Source: Kitasatospora setae KM-6054
GTDB lineage: Bacteria > Actinomycetota > Actinomycetes > Streptomycetales > Streptomycetaceae
Reading direction: 5' to 3'
DNA: 64,000 bases
Assembly: GCF_000269985.1 (NCBI RefSeq)
Contig: NC_016109.1
Coordinates: forward strand, 4,092,001 to 4,156,000
The translations under genes and the position numbers were made by a program. This document shows positions 41,835 to 50,792 of this stretch, in pieces (position 1 is the first letter of the stretch; every line of letters starts with the position of its first letter). The notes beneath the pieces were generated by a model that worked only from the letters and a program-made list of their open reading frames with translations, did not search any database and was not told the DNA's origin.

Positions 41835-42427
41835 GCGGCCGCGATCCGGGCCAACTCCTCCTGGAGGTTCGGCAGTTGCTGGTCCGCGTTGTCGTGCGGC
41901 AGCCACTCCACCGGGTCCAGGAAGCGGAACAGCACCCGGCTCGACGTGATCGCGTACTCGTACTCGGCGAAGCCGACCACCGCACCCATGTCGCCCCGGG
42001 CGGCCCCGCGCAGCACGTGCGCGGTGAGCTCGTCCGGGGTGTCGCCCCGGTCGGCCGAGACCCGGCGGCGGGCGTTCGAGCGGGCCAGGTAGGGGCAGAC
42101 CATCGAGGCGTACAGCATGCACGCCCGGTGGCCGGGCCCCTCCGTGGTGGGCGCCATGTTCCGGTAGGGGCGGCCGGCGGCCAGCGCCTCGCCGATCGCG
42201 GCGGCCTCGTCGCCGCCGACCACCCGCCACACCGTCCCCTGCGGCATCAGCGTGTCGCACACCGAACAGAGCCGCTCCCGGGCGCAGTTCGCGGACCGCT
42301 CGTAGTCGGTCAGCGCGAACTGCGGCTTCCCGTCCTCCCAGGGAGTGATCGCGGGGACGGGGTAGCCCCGGCCGTCACGCGGGCGGTCCTCCACGCTGGG
42401 CGGCTTGGGAACGGTGTCGAAGCGCAT
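41825..42427 (-). CDS. Conserved hypothetical, cysteine-rich
   Basis: 200 residues, no known domain recognised. Cysteines C48, C54, C57 (NCARERLCSVCDTL) and H100, C103, C111 (GHRACMLYASMVC) suggest zinc binding, possibly a treble-clef-like site. A hydrophilic N-terminus rich in Pro and an acidic C-terminal helix (NLQEELARIAAA). Common in streptomycetes without assigned function. Convergent with lipoprotein 3. Confidence 0.7.
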   Translation of the reverse strand: MRFDTVPKPPSVEDRPRDGRGYPVPAITPWEDGKPQFALTDYERSANCARERLCSVCDTLMPQGTVWRVVGGDEAAAIGEALAAGRPYRNMAPTTEGPGHRACMLYASMVCPYLARSNARRRVSADRGDTPDELTAHVLRGAARGDMGAVVGFAEYEYAITSSRVLFRFLDPVEWLPHDNADQQLPNLQEELARIAAAQR

Positions 42428-42453
42428 GCCCCATGCCTATCACGCCTCCCGGC

Positions 42454-43020
42454 TCAGCCGCGCGGCACCACGAAATCGGTCAACTCGGCACTTCCCGGCA
42501 CGAGTTGGTTCCATTCGCCCGGAATCGCCAGCACCGCGATCCCGGCCGTGGAGAACTTCGCCCGGAGCCGCTCCAGCGCCTCCGGATCCGACCCGGCCGC
42601 CTCCGGATCCGACCCGGTCGCCTCCGGATCCGGCTCCGCCTCCGACGCCCCGCCGGCCAGCTCCAGCACCAGCTCCTGCACCTCGGGCCGGTGCCCGACC
42701 AGCAGCACGGTGCGCACCACCGACGGCAACTCCCGCAGCAGCCCGATCAGTTCGTCCGCCTCGGCGCGGTACGCCCGGGGTTCCAGGACGAGTTCGGGCG
42801 CGCCGCCGAGCTCCGGCTCGGCCAGTTCCCAGGTCTGCCTGGTGCGTACCGCGGTCGAGCAGAGCACCCGGTCCGGCACCAGGTCGTGCCCGGCCAGCCA
42901 GCGCCCGGCCGCCACCGCGTCGGCCCGGCCGCGCTCGGCCAGCGGCCGCAGCTCGTCCGGGACGTCCGGCCAGTCCGCCTTGGCGTGCCGCAGCACGATC
43001 AACCGCCGCTGTTGGGTCAT
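42454..43020 (-). CDS. SixA-type phosphohistidine phosphatase
   Basis: 188 residues, histidine phosphatase superfamily: RHAKADWPD (R11, H12) is the RHG-type motif, VLCSTAVRTRQTWELAE and LLVGHRPEVQELVL (second catalytic His) follow. SixA removes phosphate from His in phosphorelay proteins. A DPEAxGS repeat (18-bp DNA repeat near 42580-42640) interrupts the C-terminal third, longer than usual. ATG 43020. Confidence 0.9.
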   Translation of the reverse strand: MTQQRRLIVLRHAKADWPDVPDELRPLAERGRADAVAAGRWLAGHDLVPDRVLCSTAVRTRQTWELAEPELGGAPELVLEPRAYRAEADELIGLLRELPSVVRTVLLVGHRPEVQELVLELAGGASEAEPDPEATGSDPEAAGSDPEALERLRAKFSTAGIAVLAIPGEWNQLVPGSAELTDFVVPRG

Positions 43021-43134
43021 CCCCCCAGTGTGGCCCGCCCGCCCGCCGCCCCGCCCGGGGACGCGCGGACCGCCCGCCGATACCGGCGGAAAACCGGACG
43101 ACACGCCCCGCCCGGCTCGGCTAGCGTCGGGGGC

Positions 43135-43629
43135 ATGCGAGCCCTGACCGAGTCCGAGATCCGCGCGTCCTTCGTCAACTGCTCCAAGGGCGAGGCGAAG
43201 CGGCTGCCCGTCCCGCGCGACCTGGCCGAACGGCGCTGGCCCGACCTCGACTTCCTCGGCTGGCGCGACCTCGGCGCCCCCGACCGGGCCTACCTGGTCG
43301 TCGAGCTCGACGGCGCGCCGACCGGCGTCACCCTCCGCTCGCCGAACGTCCGGCGCAGCCTGACCCGCACCAACGTCTGCTCGGTCTGCATCACCGCGCA
43401 CGCGGGCAGCGGCGTCTCGCTGCTGACCGCCCCCCGCGCGGGCGCGGCCGGCCGGGACGGCAACTCGGTCGGCACCTACCTCTGCGCCGACCTGGCCTGC
43501 TCGCTGTACGTCCGCGGCCTGCTCCGCCCGGCCACGGTCAGCCGTCCGGACGAGTCGCTCCCGTTGGAGGAGCAGATCGCCCGGACGGTCACCAACCTGG
43601 AGGCGTTCCTCCGCCAGATCCTGGCCTGA
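43135..43629 (+). CDS. FBP-domain (EF-G-binding C-terminal-like) zinc-finger protein
   Basis: 164 residues: LTESEIRASFVNCSKGEAKR at the start and NVCSVCITAHAG ... YLCADLACSLYVR, the four-cysteine treble-clef of the FusB/FBP-type fold. Such proteins bind EF-G and the ribosome in antibiotic-resistance homologues; actinobacterial members are of unknown role. Start ATG 43135. Confidence 0.85.
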   Translation: MRALTESEIRASFVNCSKGEAKRLPVPRDLAERRWPDLDFLGWRDLGAPDRAYLVVELDGAPTGVTLRSPNVRRSLTRTNVCSVCITAHAGSGVSLLTAPRAGAAGRDGNSVGTYLCADLACSLYVRGLLRPATVSRPDESLPLEEQIARTVTNLEAFLRQILA

Positions 43630-43681
43630 CGAGCCCGACCGGCCCGGCCGGCCTGCCCCGCCCCGACCCGGCCCGCCCGCG

Positions 43682-44203
43682 TCACGGCGCCGACTGGTAC
43701 TCCACCGTCAGCACGGCCCGGCCCAGCGCGTGCGCGGTCAGGTGGAACCCGACCTGCGCGGCGGGCGTGTCCGGCCCGACCTCCAGCGCCGGCACGTCCA
43801 GCGCGTGCACCACGAACACGTACCGGTGGGCCGGTCCGGGCGGCGGCGCCGCCCCGTCGTACCGGTGCCCGGGGAAGTCGTTGCGGACGTGGAACGCCCC
43901 GCCGGGCAGCCCGCCGTCGTCCGCCCCGGCGCCGCGCGGCAGCTCGGTGACCTCGGCCGGCAGGTTCACCGCCAGCCAGTGCCACCACCCGGCCGCCGTC
44001 GGCGCGTCCGGGTCGTAGCAGGTCACCGCGAACGACCGGGTCCCGGCCGGGAACCCCGACCAGGCCAGCTGCGGCGACGCGTTCCCCCGCGCGTGCACGT
44101 GCTCGTCCGGCATGGTCGCGCCGTCCACCAGGTCCGCGCTGCGCAGCTCGAACGCGGGTACCGGCGGCAGGAAGTCGTACGGAAGCGGGATGCGCGCGGT
44201 CAT
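43682..44203 (-). CDS. YbhB/YbcL (PEBP) family protein
   Basis: 173-residue phosphatidylethanolamine-binding-protein-like fold. Marks: ASPQLAWSGFPAGTRSFAVT, CYDPDAPTAAGWWHWLAVNL (D-P-D-A-P motif), VRNDFPGHRYDGAAPPPGPA (G-x-x-Y-x-G-P-x-P-P region), HRYVFVVHALD. Cytoplasmic; no clear substrate known. Confidence 0.93.
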   Translation of the reverse strand: MTARIPLPYDFLPPVPAFELRSADLVDGATMPDEHVHARGNASPQLAWSGFPAGTRSFAVTCYDPDAPTAAGWWHWLAVNLPAEVTELPRGAGADDGGLPGGAFHVRNDFPGHRYDGAAPPPGPAHRYVFVVHALDVPALEVGPDTPAAQVGFHLTAHALGRAVLTVEYQSAP

Positions 44204-44247
44204 CGTTCACCGTCCTCGTCGAAGGTGTTCGGAAGTACCGCGCCAGT

Positions 44248-45147
44248 CTACGAACCGGCGCCCCCGGGCTCCGGCCGACCGCCCGCCGGGGGCCGGTCCA
44301 GTTCCGCGACCGCCGCCCCGAGCGCGGTGTCCGGCCGCCCGAGGTCGAAGACCAGGTCGAAGTGGTTGCGCCCGGCGGCCAGCAGTTCCCGCACCGGCAC
44401 GCCCGCCGCCCGGAGCGCCGCCGCGAACTCCGCCCCCTGCCGCCCGAACTCGCCGGTCTCGTGCTCGCCGAGGGCCAGCACGACCGGCGGCAGCCCGGTC
44501 AGCGCCGCGGCCCCGGCGTGCAGCGGGCTGAGCCGCCGGGCCCGGTCGGCGTCGAGGCCCAGCGGCCGGTTGACGTAGCTGAGGCTGATCGGCTCCAGGT
44601 CGTAGACCCCGCTGAGCAGCGCCGCGCCGCGGACCCGGCCGCGGACCGCCGGGTCGAGCAGCGCGCGGGCGGCCAGGTGGGCCCCGGCGGAGCTGCCGCC
44701 GAGCACGACCCGCGCGGGGTCGGCGCCGAGTTCCGCCGCGTGGTCGAGCAGCCAGCGGACGGCCGCGACGACCTGGCCGGCGATCCGCTCGACCGGCCAA
44801 CGCGGCGCCAGCCCGTAGCCGACGGCGGCGAACGCGGTGCCGCGCGGCACGAAGTCCAGCGCGGGGAAGGCGGCGTCCTCCTTGCCGAGCTCCTGCCAGT
44901 AGCCGCCGTGCACGAACACGTGCAGCGGGGTCCCGGCGCCCTCGGCCCGGCCCGCCGCCGGGAAGTAGTCGATCAGCTCGGGCGCCTGCGGCCCGTACCG
45001 CAGCTCGCGGTGCCCGGACAGCTCCCGGTGGGCCCGCCGGCTCTGCTCCGCGTAGGCGGCGATCTCGGCGCCGAGGTCGGCGACCTTGCTGCTGGGCGAG
45101 TACTCGCGGTCGAGTTCCCGCTGGTCGAAGCCCCGGTAGACCGTCAT
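44248..45147 (-). CDS. Alpha/beta hydrolase, arylformamidase-like
   Basis: 299 residues. HVFVHGGYWQELGKEDAAF is the HGGYW motif of kynurenine formamidases, the nucleophile elbow is GGSSAGAHLA, and LAAGRNHFDLV gives the catalytic His. Similar to KynB-type/BNA7 alpha/beta hydrolases, which hydrolyse N-formylkynurenine; no kynurenine pathway genes are close, so substrate is uncertain. ATG 45147 follows GAGGGGAAC. Confidence 0.88.
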   Translation of the reverse strand: MTVYRGFDQRELDREYSPSSKVADLGAEIAAYAEQSRRAHRELSGHRELRYGPQAPELIDYFPAAGRAEGAGTPLHVFVHGGYWQELGKEDAAFPALDFVPRGTAFAAVGYGLAPRWPVERIAGQVVAAVRWLLDHAAELGADPARVVLGGSSAGAHLAARALLDPAVRGRVRGAALLSGVYDLEPISLSYVNRPLGLDADRARRLSPLHAGAAALTGLPPVVLALGEHETGEFGRQGAEFAAALRAAGVPVRELLAAGRNHFDLVFDLGRPDTALGAAVAELDRPPAGGRPEPGGAGS

Positions 45148-45321
45148 GCCGCCGTTCCCCTCACCCAACCAGGTATAGACCAATACAAGAGCGCCCGATT
45201 ACCGTGGGAGCTCCGCGTACTTCTTTCCCCGCGCGCCCCCGCTCATCCCCGCACGTCCCCGCACGTCCCCGCACCTGACGGCCACCCCGACCGTCGCCCC
45301 CGACCGCCCCGGAGCCGCCCC

Positions 45322-46485
45322 GTGGACACGTCCGTCCTCGCCTTCGCCACCGACCTGATCGACGAAGGGGCAGACACCTTCTTCGGCAACCTCACCGACC
45401 GGGCCGGTGTCGGCGGCGTGACGCTGGCGTCGGTCTACCACGAGGCCCGGGACGTCTTCCCGCACAACCCGCGCCGGGTGCTGCGCTACCTGGAGCCGGG
45501 CGCCGCCTACTTCCGTCCCGACCGGGCCCGCTGGGCCGGCCGCCGGCTCGCCCCGCTGCCCTCCACCGCGATCGGCGAGCGCGACCCGTTCGCCGAGGCC
45601 GCCGAGGAGACCCGCCGCCGCGGCCTCAAGCTGCACGCCTGGACGGTCTTCTGCCACAACGACCGGCTCGGCTTCGCCCACCCGGACTGCGCCCCGGCCA
45701 ACGCCTTCGGCGACCGCCACCTGACCGAGCTGTGCCCGGCCAACCCGGAGGTCCGCGAGTACTGCCGGACGATCGTCGAGGAGCTGGCCCGCTACGGCGT
45801 GGACGCGATCCGCGCCGAGTCGCTGCACTTCCACGGCCTGGCGCACGGCTACCACCACGAGCGCTACTTCGAGGAGCTCGGCCCGGTCACCGAGGCGCTG
45901 CTGTCGATCTGCTTCTGCCCGCACTGCCTGGCCGCCGCGACCGCCGCCGGCGTCCCGGCCGAGCACGTCCGCGACACCGTCCGCACCGAGCTGCGGGCCC
46001 GCCTCGCCGACGAGTCCCGGGCCCTCGCCCCCGCCCCGCTGGACGAGCTGGCGGGCGGCGCGCTGGCCGCCTACGTCGACGCCTCCGCCCGCACCGTCAC
46101 CTCGCTGGCCGCCGAGCTGGCCGCCACCGCCGCCGACCACGGCATGCGGCTGACCTTCATGGACGGCGGCGGCCCGGGCACCGGCTGGCTCTCCGGCATC
46201 GACCTGCCCGCCCTGGCCGGCGCCGCCCACCAGATCGAGACCCTCGGCTACGCGAAGACCCCCGAGGAGGTCCGCGAGAAGGTCGCCGCCTTCGCCCTGC
46301 ACGGCGTCCGCCCGGAGGACATGGCGGTGATCCTGCGCCCGATGGCCTCCGACTGCGACGGCCCGGCCAACCTCACCGCCAAGATCGCCACCCTGCGCGA
46401 ACTCGGCGTCCCGGAGGTCGAGTTCTACAACTACGGCCTGATGCGGCTCTCCTCGCTGGACCGGATCGGCCAGGCCCTGCGCTGA
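45322..46485 (+). CDS. TIM-barrel-like protein of unknown function
   Basis: 387 residues. Resembles glycoside-hydrolase-like TIM barrels: GVGGVTLASVYHEARDVFPH, RRGLKLHAWTVFCHNDRLGF, LCPANPEVREYCRTIVEELA, DAIRAESLHFHGLAHGYHHE, ICFCPHCLAAATAAG (a CFCPHC cluster), TFMDGGG, QIETLGYAKTPEEVREKVAA. The CxCxxC group and acidic residues after strands are conserved-looking; no activity can be assigned. GTG start. Divergent from the arylformamidase-like gene. Confidence 0.7.
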   Translation: MDTSVLAFATDLIDEGADTFFGNLTDRAGVGGVTLASVYHEARDVFPHNPRRVLRYLEPGAAYFRPDRARWAGRRLAPLPSTAIGERDPFAEAAEETRRRGLKLHAWTVFCHNDRLGFAHPDCAPANAFGDRHLTELCPANPEVREYCRTIVEELARYGVDAIRAESLHFHGLAHGYHHERYFEELGPVTEALLSICFCPHCLAAATAAGVPAEHVRDTVRTELRARLADESRALAPAPLDELAGGALAAYVDASARTVTSLAAELAATAADHGMRLTFMDGGGPGTGWLSGIDLPALAGAAHQIETLGYAKTPEEVREKVAAFALHGVRPEDMAVILRPMASDCDGPANLTAKIATLRELGVPEVEFYNYGLMRLSSLDRIGQALR

Positions 46486-46639
46486 CCCCCCGCCGGCCCG
46501 CCCGGCGGGCCGGCGGTGTCCCACCGCCGCCCGGAAGGCACCGTCCGGCCGTATATCACCCGATTCGTCCGCGACTCGGACAACGCACCGTTGGCCCCGC
46601 CTGCTGCGCCCGGAGCGTCCCGAACGGTAGGCTTTCCGT

Positions 46640-46936
46640 GTGATCTTCAAGCGCATCGGCAACGGACGGCCGTACCCGGATCACGGCCGGACCAGCACCC
46701 GCCAGTGGGCGGACGTCGCGCCGCGCCCGGTGCGGCTGGACCAGCTGGTGACCACCAAGGGGCAGTTGGACCTGGAGACCCTCCTCGCGGAGGACTCCAC
46801 GTTCTACGGGGACCTCTTCGCCCACGTGGTGAAGTGGCGCGGCGACCTCTACCTGGAGGACGGCCTGCACCGCGCCGTCCGGGCCGCCCTCCAACAGCGG
46901 CAGGTGCTGCACGCCCGCGTGCTGGAGATGGACTGA
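46640..46936 (+). CDS. VapB-type antitoxin-annotated conserved protein
   Basis: 98 residues, very strongly conserved across streptomycetes (begins IFKRIGNGRPYPDHGRTSTR; core RPVRLDQLVTTKGQLDLETL, FYGDLFAHVVKWRGDLYLED, RAALQQRQVLHARVLEMD). Automated annotation often calls it VapB antitoxin, but no VapC toxin neighbours it here and it looks like a stand-alone regulator or structural protein. GTG start; upstream of the LytR-C gene. Confidence 0.8.
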   Translation: MIFKRIGNGRPYPDHGRTSTRQWADVAPRPVRLDQLVTTKGQLDLETLLAEDSTFYGDLFAHVVKWRGDLYLEDGLHRAVRAALQQRQVLHARVLEMD

Positions 46937-47141
46937 CCCGGTGTCACGCGGGCGCGGGTGCAACCGACGGCGGTACCGGTACGTCCTTTCGAGTGCCGTC
47001 GTCCCCCGGATGATGATCGTTTAGTACCTGCGCACCCGTAGTCGGATTAGTGTGCTGACTACAGCGGTCAACGCGGCCCGATTCCCACGGCCGTTCCGCG
47101 GTCACCGACACCCCACCCTGGCACCTAGGGGGAGACAGACC

Positions 47142-47846
47142 ATGAGCATGTTGACTCCCCGGGGTTTGAAGGGGAAGCAGTACCGCGTCACCGGGAACGC
47201 CTTCCCCCGCCTCGGCCGGCCCCCGCGCCGCGGCCGCAAGGTCGCCATCGCGCTGGGCACCGTGCTGACCCTGGGGCTGGTGACGGTCGGCGGCTCCCAG
47301 CTGTACGACGTGTTCAGCGGCAAGCACAAGGGCAGCACCGCCCAGGCGTGCGCCGGCGTCTCCGGCAAGCCGCTGGCCGCCCCGGAGAACTCCGCCTCGG
47401 CCGGGGCCCTGAGCGCCCCCGCGTCCGGCGCGCCCGCGTCCGGCGGCCCGGCGCCCGTCCCGAGCGACACGGCCGTGCCGCAGCCCGCCGCCGTCAAGGT
47501 GAACGTCTACAACGCCACCGGCAAGGCCGGCCTGGCCGCCCGCACCGCCGACGAGCTGCGCAAGCGCGGCTTCGTGGTCGACAAGGTCGGCAACGCGCCC
47601 GCCGCGCTCGACAAGAAGGTCCCCGGCACCGCGCAGATCCTCAGCGGCCCCGGCGGCCTCGGCGCGGCCACCCTGCTGGTCTCCCAGGTCGCCGCGGCGA
47701 CCGCCACCGAGGACAGCCGCACCGACGCCACCGTCGACTTCGTCATCGGCGACACCTTCAGCGCCCTCGCCGACCCCACCCAGGCCGCCGCCGCCCTCGC
47801 CGAGCTCACCAAGCCCTCCCCCACCCCGGAGCCCGGCCACTGCTGA
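47142..47846 (+). CDS. Membrane protein with LytR C-terminal domain
   Basis: 234 residues: cytoplasmic N-terminus with GNAFPRLGRPPRRGRK, one membrane segment (VAIALGTVLTLGLVTVGGSQ), a Pro/Ala/Ser linker and a LytR_C domain (VNVYNATGKAGLAARTADEL, RGFVVDKVGNAPAA, TVDFVIGDTFSALADP). LytR_C alone is found in proteins binding cell-wall precursors. GGGGGAGA precedes ATG 47142. Adjacent to upp and the VapB-like gene, a conserved streptomycete neighbourhood. Confidence 0.9.
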   Translation: MSMLTPRGLKGKQYRVTGNAFPRLGRPPRRGRKVAIALGTVLTLGLVTVGGSQLYDVFSGKHKGSTAQACAGVSGKPLAAPENSASAGALSAPASGAPASGGPAPVPSDTAVPQPAAVKVNVYNATGKAGLAARTADELRKRGFVVDKVGNAPAALDKKVPGTAQILSGPGGLGAATLLVSQVAAATATEDSRTDATVDFVIGDTFSALADPTQAAAALAELTKPSPTPEPGHC

Positions 47847-47869
47847 GCCGGCCCGGGCCCGCACGCGAA

Positions 47870-47916
47870 CGAGGTCCGGCCGAGAACGGGAACCCCCCGC
47901 CCTCGGCCGGACCTCG
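47870..47916. terminator. 15-bp hairpin between LytR-C gene and upp
   Basis: CGAGGTCCGGCCGAG (47870-47884) pairs perfectly with CTCGGCCGGACCTCG (47902-47916); 17-nt loop. It serves the convergent genes on both sides. Confidence 0.75.
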
Positions 47917-47933
47917 CCGCGTGTGCCGCCCGC

Positions 47934-48569
47934 TCAGCCCGCCGTGCCGTAGAGCCGGTCGCCCGCGTCGCCCAGCCCCGGCACGATGTAGCCGTGCTCG
48001 TTCAGCCGCTGGTCGACCGCCGCGGTGACCACCGTGACCGGCCGCCCGGCCAGCTCGCGCTCCATCACCGCGACGCCCTCGGGCGCGGCCAGCAGCACCA
48101 CGGCGGTGACGTCGGTGGCGCCCCGGTCGAGCAGCATCCGGATCGCCGCGACCAGGGTGCCGCCGGTCGCCAGCATCGGGTCGAGGACGTAGATCTGCCG
48201 CCCGGAGAGGTCGTCCGGCATCCGGGTCGCGTAGGTGGACGCCTCCAGCGTCTCCTCGTTGCGGACCATCCCGAGGAAGCCGACCTCGGCGGTGGGCAGC
48301 AGCCGGGTCATGCCGTCGAGCATGCCGAGGCCGGCCCGGAGGATCGGGACGACCAGCGGGCGCGGGTAGGAGAGCCGGGTGCCCTGGGTGACGGCGACCG
48401 GCGTGGTGACCTCGACCGTGTCGGTCCGGACGTCCCGGGTCGCCTCGTAGGCGAGCAGGGTGACCAGCTCGTCGGTCAGCCGCCGGAAGGTCGGGGAGTC
48501 CGTGCGCTCGTCGCGCAGGGTGGACAGCTTGTGGGCGACCAGCGGGTGGTCGACGACGTGGAGGCGCAT
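47934..48569 (-). CDS. upp: Uracil phosphoribosyltransferase
   Basis: 211-residue pyrimidine salvage enzyme converting uracil and PRPP to UMP. Sequence: VVDHPLVAHKLSTLRDERTD, VVPILRAGLGMLDGMTRLLP, the PRPP loop YVLDPMLATGGTLVAAIRML, and VVTAAVDQRLNEHGYIVPGL, GDAGDRLYG, all typical. ATG 48569. Confidence 0.97.
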   Translation of the reverse strand: MRLHVVDHPLVAHKLSTLRDERTDSPTFRRLTDELVTLLAYEATRDVRTDTVEVTTPVAVTQGTRLSYPRPLVVPILRAGLGMLDGMTRLLPTAEVGFLGMVRNEETLEASTYATRMPDDLSGRQIYVLDPMLATGGTLVAAIRMLLDRGATDVTAVVLLAAPEGVAVMERELAGRPVTVVTAAVDQRLNEHGYIVPGLGDAGDRLYGTAG

Positions 48570-48726
48570 GACACCAACGGTAACGGCCACCGGCACGTGT
48601 GTACGACTCCGTACGAATCCACCCGGACCGGGACGACCCGCCGGGCGGCCCGGTGACCCGCCGGAATCACGGAACTCGGGCCGCTCCTGTGGTATCGACG
48701 CGGCTGATCTGGGAAAGTCGGAACCT

Positions 48727-48987
48727 ATGAAGAGCAACCCGACGCGGGCATCGACCGCCGGCGCGGGCGGGTCCGGCTCGACAGACGAGTCCCGTCCGCC
48801 GCCAGAGAGCGACGCGCAGAGCACCGCGCCGAGCACCGCGGAGACCGACGCGGAACGGCGCAGGCGCCGGGCCGTGTTCCTCCGCGAGCTGACCGAGGCC
48901 CGGGAGCTGCGGGCCCGGGTGCAGCCGAGACGGACGAAGGAGCGCCGGATGCGCGAGGCCATGCGGATGCGGACCTTCCGGTTCTGA
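48727..48987 (+). CDS. Small basic conserved actinobacterial protein
   Basis: 86 residues: disordered Ser/Thr/Pro N-terminal half, then a strongly basic helical half (AERRRRRAVFLRELTEARELRARVQPRR) ending RMREAMRMRTFRF. The C-terminal MRMRTFRF ending is conserved among streptomycetes. Likely binds nucleic acid or another protein; function unknown. Divergent from upp. Confidence 0.75.
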   Translation: MKSNPTRASTAGAGGSGSTDESRPPPESDAQSTAPSTAETDAERRRRRAVFLRELTEARELRARVQPRRTKERRMREAMRMRTFRF

Positions 48988-49358
48988 CCCCCGGCCCGCC
49001 CCGGCGTACCCCGCCGGGGCCCGTCGCACCCCTCCTACCCGGCCGGAACGGGCGGGATCCGGCCGCTCCGGAACGGCCCGCCCGGCCGCGCCCCGCACCG
49101 CGTCCGCGCCCCCCGAAGGCCCGGACGCCCCCGCCGCAAGGTCTCCGGAAGACAAGATCCGCGCCCGGAGCGGCCGGAAGCCGACCATTCCGACACGACC
49201 TGCGAAGACGCGCTGCCGAACACCCCCCGCAGCGGCGGGCTTTCTGTCACGATGCGGTGGGACGGTCCGAACAGCGGGCCGCCTTCTGGCGCGGGGGCGG
49301 CCGGACCGCACCCGCCCGAGATCGCCGACAGCCGAGACCAATCTTGGGAGTGTCCCTG
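48988..49358. other. No gene seen upstream of the tadA operon
   Basis: 371 bp without a credible coding frame. It should contain the promoter of the tadA operon; no clear -10/-35 pair was found. Confidence 0.5.
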
Positions 49359-49922
49359 GTGGCGTACTTCGCTGCAGTGCTTGCTCGCACCGGTGCCGGG
49401 TGGGACGTGAGCGAGACGGAACTCGACGACGTAGAGACCCTGGCCGACCTGACCGACCTGGCCCGCGAGGCGGCCGAGGACGAGGACACCGTGCTGGTCT
49501 TCATCGAGCAGGAGGACGCCTGGTTCGCCGTCCTGCGGATCGACGGTGAGGACGACCCGCGGATCTTCGTCTCCGACGCGGCCGCCGCGGCGCGCAGCTC
49601 GTACGGCGCGGTGCTCACCGACGAGTTGATCGAACAGGACGGGGAGGCCGACTTCGACGACCTCGACGGGCTGGTGGCCGGCCTCGACGACGAGGACGGC
49701 GCGGTCGCCGAGGACGGGGCCGACGAGGACGACGAGGAGCCGGTCGGCGGCCGGGGCGCGAGCCCGATCGGGCCGATCGGCGACTCCGAGCTGCTGACCG
49801 AGTTCGGGTTGGCCGCGGCCGACCTGCTGGAGCTGGCCGGCGAGGGCGCCGCGCCCGGCGACGCGCTGGGCGAGATCGCCGAGGCGCTGGGCTGCGGCGA
49901 GGTCCTGGAGGCCGTTCGGTAG
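49359..49922 (+). CDS. tRNA adenosine deaminase-associated protein
   Basis: 187-residue acidic protein always next to tadA in streptomycetes: VAYFAAVLARTGAGWDVSET, LADLTDLAREAAEDEDTVLV, IEQEDAWFAVLRIDGEDDPR, then a long Asp/Glu-rich stretch and a C-terminal helical segment (ELLTEFGLAAADLLELAGEG). GTG 49359 is favoured over GTG 49350 because GGGAG lies 8 bp before it. Only 29 bp to tadA, so an operon. Confidence 0.88.
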   Translation: MAYFAAVLARTGAGWDVSETELDDVETLADLTDLAREAAEDEDTVLVFIEQEDAWFAVLRIDGEDDPRIFVSDAAAAARSSYGAVLTDELIEQDGEADFDDLDGLVAGLDDEDGAVAEDGADEDDEEPVGGRGASPIGPIGDSELLTEFGLAAADLLELAGEGAAPGDALGEIAEALGCGEVLEAVR

Positions 49923-49951
49923 CGGCGGCCCCGGTGCCCGACACTGGGTCC

Positions 49952-50491
49952 ATGCAGCCCGTCCCCACCCCCGTCCCGACCCTCGGCGAACGGCCGCGGA
50001 TCACCCCGCTGCCCGCCCCCGAACGCCCCGACCCGGTCCGCGACCGGTGGCGGGACCGGATGCGCCTCGCGATCGAGGAGGCCGCACTGGCCACCGCCAC
50101 CGGTGACGTCCCGGTCGGGGCGTTCGTCCTGGGCCCGGACGGCACGGTGCTCGGCCGCGGCCACAACGTCCGCGAGGCGGTCGGCGATCCGACCGGCCAC
50201 GCCGAGGTGGTGGCGATCCGGGCGGCCGCCGCGGAGGTCGGCGAGTGGCGGCTGAGCGGCTGCACCCTGGTGGTCACCCTGGAGCCGTGCACGATGTGCG
50301 CGGGCGCGATCGTCCTCTCCCGGCTGGCCCGGGTGGTCTTCGGCGCGTACGACCCGAAGGCCGGCGCGGCCGGCTCGCTCTTCGACGTGGTCCGCGACAA
50401 CCGCCTGAACCACCGGCCCGAGGTGATCGGCGGCGTCCTCGCCGACGCGTGCACGGCGCAGCTGCTGGCCTTCTTCGACACCCAGCGCTGA
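49952..50491 (+). CDS. tadA: tRNA-specific adenosine deaminase
   Basis: 179-residue zinc deaminase converting A34 to inosine in tRNA-Arg(ACG). Motifs: GHAEVVAIR (H83, E85) and EPCTMCAGAI (C113, C116); FGAYDPKAGAAGSL and HRPEVIGGVLADAC are family-typical. An N-terminal Pro-rich extension of about 35 residues; GTG 49934 is another possible start. Followed by tRNA-Ser(CGA). Confidence 0.95.
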   Translation: MQPVPTPVPTLGERPRITPLPAPERPDPVRDRWRDRMRLAIEEAALATATGDVPVGAFVLGPDGTVLGRGHNVREAVGDPTGHAEVVAIRAAAAEVGEWRLSGCTLVVTLEPCTMCAGAIVLSRLARVVFGAYDPKAGAAGSLFDVVRDNRLNHRPEVIGGVLADACTAQLLAFFDTQR

Positions 50492-50543
50492 CCGCCCCGG
50501 AACGGATTTCGTCCCGTCCCCCCGATCCGGTAGAGTTCCCCTC

Positions 50544-50630
50544 GGTAGCGTGTCCGAGCGGCCAAAGGAGCACGCCTCGAAAGCGTGTGTGGGGGCAACT
50601 CCACCGTGGGTTCGAATCCCACCGCTACCG
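50544..50630 (+). tRNA. tRNA-Ser(CGA)
   Basis: Acceptor GGTAGCG (50544-50550) pairs with CGCTACC (50623-50629), discriminator G50630. Anticodon arm CACGC-CTCGAAA-GCGTG gives anticodon CGA. Long variable arm (TGTGGGGGCAACTCCA) typical of tRNA-Ser; T loop GTTCGAAT. No CCA encoded. Unlike the GGA gene, no duplicate of its 3' end is seen. Confidence 0.97.
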
Positions 50631-50635
50631 CCACT

Positions 50636-50675
50636 CGAAGGGCCCGACCGGTTTCCGGTCGGGCCCTTCGGCGTT
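50636..50675 (+). terminator. 16-bp hairpin after tRNA-Ser(CGA)
   Basis: CGAAGGGCCCGACCGG (50636-50651) pairs perfectly with CCGGTCGGGCCCTTCG (50655-50670), TTT loop, then GCGTTT. Confidence 0.85.
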
Positions 50676-50792
50676 TCCGACCTTCCGCTCCGAAGCGGAC
50701 AAACCGCCCCTGAGCTGCGGTTTTACCTGGCCTTTGGACGGTGGCGGGCGCTACTGTGCTGACTCCTTCACAAACGGAACGAGGAGTTCGAC

